Below, one piece after another: positions 56,948 to 64,000 of a stretch of 64,000 nt of DNA. The first letter of the stretch is position 1; each line of letters begins with the position of its first letter. The notes under the pieces are model-generated. The model was not told the origin of the DNA and made no database searches. It was given only the letters and a program-made list of their open reading frames with translations. Made by a program: the position numbers and the translations under genes. The DNA is from Posidonia oceanica (lineage: Eukaryota; Streptophyta; Magnoliopsida; Alismatales; Posidoniaceae): the NCBI GenBank assembly GCA_037176725.1, contig JAZBRS010000029.1, positions 122,235,001 through 122,299,000 of the forward strand. Reading direction: 5' to 3'.

Positions 56948-58515
56948 CGATAAGTCCGATATCTTATCACCTTTTCAACCAATCAATCTCATCATTACCT
57001 CATCCCCTCTTTGTCGGCCGATAAGTCCGATATCTTATCATCTCTCATCATTACCTCATCCCCTCTTTGCCAGCCGATAAGTCCGATATCTTATCATCTC
57101 TCATCATTATCTCATCCCCTCTTTGCCGGTCGATAAGTCCGATATCTTATCACCTTTTCAACCAATCAATCTCATCATTACCTCATCCCCTCTTTGCCGA
57201 CCGATAAGTCCGATATCTTATCATCTCTCATCATTATCTCATCCCCTCTTTGCCGGCTGATAAGTCCGATATCTTATCACCTTTTCAACCAATCAAACTC
57301 ATCATTACCTCATCCCCTCTTTGCCGGCCGATAAGTCCGATATCTTATCACCTTTTCAACCAATCAATCTCATCATTACCTCATCGCCTCTTTGCCGGCC
57401 GATAAGTCCGATATCTTATCATCTCTCATCATTACCTCATCCCCCTCTTTGCCGGTCGATAAGTCCGATATCTTATCAATCAATCAATCACCCTTTTTCT
57501 TATCAATCACTCAATCAATCAATCAATCTCCTCTTTTTCTTATCAATCAATCAATCAATCTCATCATGTTCTCATCCCCTCTTATCAAGCAATCAATCAA
57601 TCATCAATCACTGCTCTTTCAGGCTGATAACCTAAACTATCATCTGGGCTGATCCATGGTTGGCCCGCAGTTGTGTTATACGGCTGACATCCAGTAACTA
57701 TCCCTTGTAATTGCACTTCCCGGTTGATAGGTCTGTAAACTATCATTCTCTGGCTGATGATCCAAAACTCATCCTTGGCTGATACCCAAAACTATCACTT
57801 GCAATTACGTTATACGGCTGACATCCAGTAACTGTCCCTTGCAATTGCGGTTTCCAGTTGATAGGTCTGTAAATTATCGTTCCAGTTGATAGGACTGTAA
57901 ACTATCGCTAGGCTGATATCCTAAACTATCACCAGCAATTGCATTATACGGCTGATATCCAGTAACTATCCCTCATCATTGCGCGTCGCCAGTTGATAGG
58001 TCTGTAAACTATCCGCCAGTTGATAGGACTGTAAACTATCGCGCCAGTTGATAGGACTGTAAACTATCGCTCCAGTTGATAGGACTGTAAACTATCACGC
58101 GCAATCATGTTATACGGCTGATATCCAGTAACTATCCCTCGCAAATGCCATTTCCAGTTGATAGGTTTGTAAACTATCCGCCAGTTGATAGGTCTGTAAA
58201 CTATCGTTCCAGTTGATAGGACTGTAAACTATCTGGCATTTGCGTTATACGGCTGATACCCAGTAACTATCACTCATGGTTTGTGGCTTCCAGTTGATAG
58301 GTCTGTAAACTATCGCGCCAGTTGATAGGTCTGTAAACTATCGTTCCAGTTGATAGGACTGTAAACTATCCCACACAATCATGTTATACGGCTGATATCC
58401 AGTAACTATCACTCACAACTGCTTCCGGTTGACAGGACCGTAAACTATCGTTCCAGGCTGATAACCTAAACTATCACTCCCGGTTGATAGGACCGTAAAC
58501 TATCCGGACGATAAG
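56948..58515 (+). repeat. Hairpin array in element A
   Basis: Nine units with arms GATAAG/CTTATC and loop TCCGATAT between 56948 and 57478, most spaced 57-70 bp with TCATCATTACCTCATCCCC spacers; a (CAAT)n patch at 57477-57610; then about 30 units with arms GATAG/CTATC, GATGA/TCATC or GATA/TATC and loops GACCGTAAA, GACTGTAAA, TCTGTAAA or CCAGTAAC to 58515. Same array type as B (16126-16885), roughly twice as long. Confidence 0.9.
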
Positions 58516-59057
58516 CCCGTCACCTTATCACCTTCTTCGCGTGACCTTGTCCCAGGAAGGCAAGGTCTCGCATCCCCTCGCGATAGGAGAGTTGGCCTCT
58601 CTCCCCTCGCACCCCTCTTTTTTCGCTAGCTTGCTCCCCGGGCGGGGACAAGCTACACCTTTTCTTTCTTTCCTTGTCGCGCAAGTCTGGCCTTCTCGCC
58701 AAATCTTTGTGCCACATCGCGCCTTTCTTTTAGCTTTTCACTTGCATCATCTCTGCACTTTCTCAGCTAGCATTGCATACTAGTTTAACATCATCAGCAT
58801 CACTTGCACGGCATCAGCATTTATTCTAGCTGCACTAACTTTTGCACTAACATTTGCATTGCATCCGCACTAGCAGGCATTGTATGCATTGCATTTCATC
58901 CATCTGCACCTGCATTTTGCATTGCGGCAACGGGCTACGATCTTCGGTGCATCCGCCGAATAAGTAGCTCACGCCCACAGCAACCTGCTGCTTCCGCCGG
59001 TCAGATGGGGCGTCTTGTCAACCCTGAGCAGCGGCCTCGCTCCACTTGACCTTGCTC
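58516..59057 (+). other. Element A pre-polypurine-tract region with two single hairpins
   Basis: No gene. Hairpin GACCTTG/CAAGGTC (58543-58567, 11-nt loop) and hairpin AGCTTG...CAAGCT with inner TCCCC/GGGGA (58628-58654). CATTGCAT-rich tract 58740-58925. Then the conserved stretch leading to the polypurine tract. Confidence 0.65.
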
Positions 59058-59085
59058 AGGGAGGGGCATCTGTTGACACCCCATC
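59004..59085 (+). repeat. Nested inverted repeat around the polypurine tract
   Basis: Outer arms GATGGGGCGTC (59004-59014) and GACACCCCATC (59075-59085, inside the LTR start), one mismatch or G-T pair; inner arms CCTGAGCA (59023-59030) and TGCTCAGG (59053-59060). The polypurine tract lies between inner and outer right arms. B and C have the same layout. Confidence 0.65.
59058..59070 (+). promoter_or_regulatory. Polypurine tract of element A
   Basis: AGGGAGGGGCATC directly before the 3' LTR. Primes plus-strand synthesis. Confidence 0.9.
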
Positions 59086-62000
59086 TTGGTAGGCTTGGAC
59101 CATTTGGGACCCTCCTGGTGATTGCTGGACTCAAACCTAAACCAAACCAAACCCTAACTCTCTTCTTTACCCTTCAAAACTAGCCAAGCATGACCTAAGC
59201 CCTTACCCCTCTTCCCAAGCTCAAAATCTGACCAAAATCCATAGGAAAATCCACCAACACCCACTTAACAAACCTACCCAAGAACTTAGAAATTCTCAAA
59301 CCAAGACCATTCCCAAAAACCCTAGAAAACTTAGGTAAAACTCCCCTTTTTCTACACCTTAAAACCCCTCCAAAACCTCCTTAGAATCAAACCAAAACTT
59401 CAGGGCCAGCTCCTCAAACCCTAGACTACCCACTCTCCAACTTTCATCCCATTCCAAGACCTTTAAGACCCTCATTTGCCCTAATTATCGTTTTCTCTCT
59501 CCGGGATTATCGTTTTCTCTCTCCTCTCTCTCTCTCCTGATCATCGTCTCTCTTTTCATCCCTTTCTTGCTCTTTTTTCTGCCTGGCTGTGGGCCCCCTT
59601 TGTGCTTCTATCCCTTCTCTGTCTTATTCCTATTTTTATTTTATTTTTAACATTTTCCCTGAATTTTAAAAAATCGTGTTCCTCCAACTCATCTCTTTCC
59701 CTTTTGTTTCTCCCTTTTTCCATTTCCTTCCTCCTTCTCTTTTCCTTTTCTTTCTTTTGCTAAAATCCATAAAAAGCCCTAAAAATCTGTAAAAACCCCA
59801 AAACATAAGAGCAACAAATCAGAACTCTAAGAAAAACAATTTAAAAACATTAAACAAACAACTAAAAACTTAAACCTAACTAATTCAAGCTAAAATAGGA
59901 AATCAAACATGCAAACTAAAAAATGCAAAACAAACTAAAAGAAAATACTGTAAAATCAAAGAAAAAACTGAAATAAAATCAAAAGCAACCTAAAGTGAAA
60001 ACTCTATCAAAAGAATTAAAAAACAAACCCTAAAAAGAAGTAAAACAATTAAAACCCTAAGATAAACAATTAATGAAAGAAAAAGCCTAACCTAACAAAC
60101 CTAAGAAAAAAACAACCTAAGGACTTAATTAAAAAAGAAAATGAAGAACACATTAAAAAGACTTAAAAAATACTTAATCAGACAAGAGAAACCTAATTAA
60201 AAAACATCAGGAAAAATTAACAAATAAAAAATCAAAACCTAATTCAAAAGACTTAAGAAAGAAAAACCTAAAAGGCTAGAACTAAAAAGCCCAAAACCCA
60301 TTCTAATTAATATAAAAATAAATCTTAAAAATCCTAATTAAACATCCTAAGTGCTTAACAAGAAAAATACAATTTAAAAAACAATTTAAAAGATTTAACA
60401 AACATTTAATCAAGTGGAAAACGAATTAAGAACAAAACAAAACCCTAAAACCCTAATCAAGCCCAAAACACACTAATTAACCCAAAACAGTCATTAAAAA
60501 AATCTAATTAAAATCCTAACTCACAACACAACCTTTCTAGTATTTTTAATTATTTTTAATTTATTTTTTCCTATTTTATTTCTCTTCTTTTCCCTCTCTT
60601 TCTTTCTTCCTTCTCATTTTTCTTTCCTTTTTCCTTGTTGGGCCCATCAGCCCGTTTCTCTCCTTCCTCTTTCTTTTTTTCTTTTCCTTTTTTCTCCGGC
60701 CCGTTAGGCCCCTGATCCCTCCTCCCTTCTTCCTTTTTTTCTTTCTTTCATTTCTTTCTGCCAACAGCAGCACCTTGCTTCCTTCTCCTCTCCTTCCCTC
60801 TCTGGTTTTAAAATCTCAGCACGTTTCCTCTGCTCTCACACTCTCTCACAGCCGACCGTCCATTGCAGCACTCTTCCTCTGCCTTCGCTCCACCTTTCGG
60901 CGTTTGCAGCTCCCTAGGCCACGCCTCCCGCCGGCCTACTCCTCATTGCCACAGCTGCCAACTCCCTGCCGATTGCTGCCAATCTCCTGCAACCAGCCCT
61001 CCCAAGCCACCTCCTGCGGTTGCGTTCGAGTGCTCCCGCTCGAACAAAACCTCCCGCTCCTTCTTCCTCCTTCGCAGAGAGCTTTGCGTCGTCCTAAGAG
61101 AGCGAACCAGAGAGAATTACACAGCATTCCCCCCACCTGAGCGACCTCCCTCTTCTCCTCTTCACCCTTCAATTCCAGAAAAGAGAGTGAGAAGTGAGAG
61201 CAGAGCTTGAGAGTCCTTGGCTTCCGGAGAGAGACCACCGATTCCAGAGCATCCCCACACCCAATCACTCTCATTTCCCTTCTGAAATCCACAGCAGATC
61301 CTTCTCCTTCTTTTCCTAAAATCCAGCAATCTTCACAGCCTCCATTCTTCTCCCAATTGTCCCCTCAAACTCACCCAGCAATCAGCCATCTTCCTTCACC
61401 ATCACACTGCCATTCTACCACCCTAATCACCTCCTGACCACCTGAAACTCCAACTGTAAACCCAACCCAACTCCCTTCACAATTCCCTTCACTCTAGCTC
61501 ACTACTTCCTTCCAAACTCCACCCAGATAATCACCAAACCACCACCTTTCCAGAGCACCAGACATCAAGCCCGGCCATCCACCACAGACTGCAAACAACA
61601 CAACAAACACCTATCCCAACTTCAGACCAGAAGCTGACCCAACCTTCAATCCCTCTCCACTGCCTCCAAAAAACCATTTCAGCCATCCAGATCCACTCCC
61701 TGAACCTCCAGCAACCTCCCGGAGGGCTTCACTCCACCAGACGAGCAGCAACAACCTCCCCCGACCTCCAGCTCCATTTCTGAACCCACAAAACTCCGGA
61801 TCTCTCTCCAAGCTTCGAAGCTCGCGTCCGATCGCTCAAGAAGCACTGGAAGGAGGTTCTGAGGCAGCTCCAATCTTTGCGAGCGACCGACGATCACCAC
61901 AGCAGCTGGACGAACATCGCCGACGCCTGCTGAAGCTGCTGAGGTCGGGAGCACGATCCAGACGCGGAGTCAAGTCAGTCCTTCCGCCCTTAGCTCTCTC

Positions 62001-64000
62001 TCCTTCCCCTGCTGCTTCCCTGCCCTTTAGGCTAGCTTTTCCGGCCCTCCTGCTCCGTTTCCGCTCGCCGGTCTGGTCATCTTCTCCGGCAACGTCCTCC
62101 GGTCTTCACGGCGCTCCAGCCAGCGGAACGCCATCCCGGTGACCCCCGGAGCTCCGCACGGACGTCAGGAGTCTCCTCCGATCTTCAAAGCGCAGCTTCG
62201 CTGCGTCGAACGGCCGGACCGAGCTTCAGACCTTCTGCAGAGCTCCGGCGAGCGCTCCGGCGCGTTCCAGGCAGCGTCGTCCTCCGCCGATCGCCGCCCT
62301 GCCTCCGCCAGCTCTGGGAGCACCTCTTCTGCCCGACTGCACGCCTCCAGCCCCCCTGTGCCGACGGTCACGAGCTCCGGCAGCTAGCTGCTACAGCGTT
62401 CGTCACCGTCGGCCGACACTGTGCCTTTATTTTTGCATTTATATGGTTTTTAAGTGAATATTGCATGTTTGGTCTAAGTTTTCATTATTTTGCGTTTCAG
62501 TCCTTATTTCATTTAACCGGCTTTGTTTTTGATTTAAAATCATGCTAAATTGCTCTAAATGTTTCTGTTTTTCTGTATTTACATTCCAGTCCATTTACTG
62601 TGCTGTTTAGTTATAAATATTTGTGTTTTAGCCCTTCTATTTTCCATTATTGCATTCTGGTCCTGCAGTAGATTATTTAATTTAAATGCTGTAAGTTTGC
62701 CTTATTGTATTGCATTCTGGGTCCTTCTTAGTTTCTGTTTTTGCATTTTAGTCCACTGCACTGTAGCAACTTAGGTTCTGATTTTAGTTTTTGTTTGATG
62801 CATTGCATATTTTACCTTCTGCTTTCTCATTTTTGCATATAGGTCCTGCAGTAGATCATTTAATTTAAATGCATTAATTTTACCATGTAGTATTGCATTC
62901 TGGACCCCTGTATTTTACTATTTTTGCATCTTAGTCCATGCACTGTAGTAACTTAGGGTTTATTTCCTTATTTTGCATACTGCATTGCACATTTGCCCCT
63001 CTGTTTTTTCATTTTTGCATCTAGATCCATCTTAAATGCACAGTAATCATTTTGCATGCATTTTAGCTTATTGCATTGCATTTTCTGCCCTGCATCTTTC
63101 AAAAATTGCATGTCAGTCCATAGACCATGATTTCAGAGCATATTTTGCATATAAAATTGCATTTTTGACCTTGCATGATTTCAAAATGACACATAGGTCC
63201 TTTGCATCCTTATAAAATCATGTAAAATGCCTGTTTTGCCCCTAAAATTGCATTTTAGCTCCCATGTTTGCGAAATTGCATGTAGGCCCTCCACTTGCAT
63301 TCCCAGACTCCCCAAAACCCTGTTTTCTAGAAAAATTGCATTTTAGACCCCAGAGTTTTTCAAAATTGCATTTTGCTTGCCTTTTGCTTTCAAAACTTCT
63401 TCTGATGCATATCCCCTTTTCAAAATTGCATTCTAAGCCCAGTCTTCTGCAAAACCGCATGCACCCCCTCCTGTTTTCAAAACTCCTGTCTGTGGGCCCC
63501 AATCCTTTTCAAAAATTTGCATTTAAACCCCTTTCTTTTTTAAATAGCATTTAAATTCCTATTTTTCTGAAGATCATCCCTCTTGTCTTTCCTTGCTTCT
63601 CGCATGCATTTGCATTCATTTAGTCTTGTACTTAGCATCCCTTTGCACACACCAAAGTTCCCTTAGCTCCCATTCACCTGGGAGGACCTTTTGCACACCC
63701 CTAGGACCTCCTGAACACTTAGATCTGCTCTTCTCCCCTGTTCTGGCCCTCCTGCCTTGAAGCTGCGATATCTTTCAATCCGACCGTTGGATCTTCTCAA
63801 ATAAGCTGCCCAGACGACCGCGGCGAAGCGCTCTTCAGCATGGACAAGCAGATTTCAGATCAGGCCCCAGGATTTCCAGGTATGTCCTCCTGAACCCCTG
63901 CATTGCATTCATTTGCACGCCATTTGCATTGTTTGCCTTGTTTTCGCTTTCTGTCTCTTTGAGCATGTAGAATAGGGCCTCCTCCTCTTGTCTATCAACT
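59071..64000 (+). mobile_element. Element A 3' LTR, cut by the window end
   Basis: TGTTGACACCCCATCTTGG start; copy of 37078 onward with about 1% differences plus small indels (a 12-bp duplication near 60375 and one near 62250). About 1.6 kb of it should lie beyond 64000. Zones repeat those of the 5' LTR; the donor-like CAG/GTATGT recurs at 63882. Confidence 0.96.
62450..63560 (+). repeat. T-rich TGCATTTTAG array in element A 3' LTR
   Basis: Copy of 40430-41540. Confidence 0.65.

Larger units (their letters stand above)
37078..64000 (+). mobile_element. Element A: nearly complete, very large Tat-type Ty3/gypsy retrotransposon
   Basis: 5' LTR 37078-43609, internal region 43610-59070, 3' LTR from 59071 past the window end. 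Expected total about 28.5 kb. Features in order: LTR, tRNA-Arg primer site, 1.3-kb leader, gag-pol in one frame, spacer, DUF7745-type ORF, hairpin array, polypurine tract, LTR. Inserted into element C's integrase. The LTRs are about 99% alike over the 1.6 kb I compared (about 15 differences), so the insertion is the youngest event in the window. Ten premature stops make it non-autonomous. Confidence 0.95.

Overview
This is plant nuclear DNA made entirely of nested LTR retrotransposons. I found no host gene, tRNA or rRNA. The plant origin is supported by the Ty3/gypsy Tat-type polyprotein (a second, archaeal-type RNase H between RNase H and integrase), a primer-binding site matching a plant tRNA-Arg, CCCTAAA-like tracts, and a plant-specific DUF7745-type reading frame. 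The species cannot be told.

Layout. Element B (1-26104, +) enters from the left edge: decayed pol (3-1145 and 12282-13001), a broken DUF7745-type ORF (14476-15678), a hairpin array (16126-17060), a polypurine tract and a 3' LTR (17387-26104). Its integrase is split by solo LTR S1 (1146-12276, +), which is split by solo LTR S2 (4751-10573, -, perfect GCACC target duplication). B's 3' LTR is split by a third solo LTR, S3 (21281-24569, +). A short stretch of other LTR-like DNA (26105-27267) follows. Element C (27268-37077, -) has a 3.4 kb LTR, a very large hairpin array, a broken DUF7745-type ORF and the end of integrase. Element A (37078 to beyond 64000, +) is inserted in C's integrase. It has a 6532-bp 5' LTR, tRNA-Arg primer site, one gag-pol frame of 8.8 kb with ten in-frame stops, an uninterrupted 392-codon DUF7745-type ORF, a hairpin array, a polypurine tract and the first 4.9 kb of the 3' LTR. 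Predicted full length is about 28.5 kb, large for an LTR retrotransposon. Its LTRs differ by only about 1% where I compared them.

How the parts fit. The gag-pol frame supplies capsid, protease, a G-patch-like segment, reverse transcriptase, two RNase H domains and integrase. Downstream, every copy that reaches that far (A, B, C) has the same extra sense-strand ORF, and A and B differ there mostly at silent sites, so it was under selection. Between this ORF and the polypurine tract each copy carries an array of short hairpins whose two arms change together. A and B expanded one hairpin type and C expanded others. Donor-like sites in the LTRs and acceptor-like sites upstream of the extra ORF suggest a spliced subgenomic mRNA. 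All LTRs share a conserved 3' block and, 109-173 bp before their ends, a second copy of the start of the primer-binding site. Solo LTR S3 has six clusters of identical-geometry hairpins (9-bp stem, 11-nt loop, 29-bp step) that no known feature explains.

Limits: boundaries come from reading terminal TG/CA, flanks and homologous copies by eye; family calls rest on recalled motifs, not on searches.
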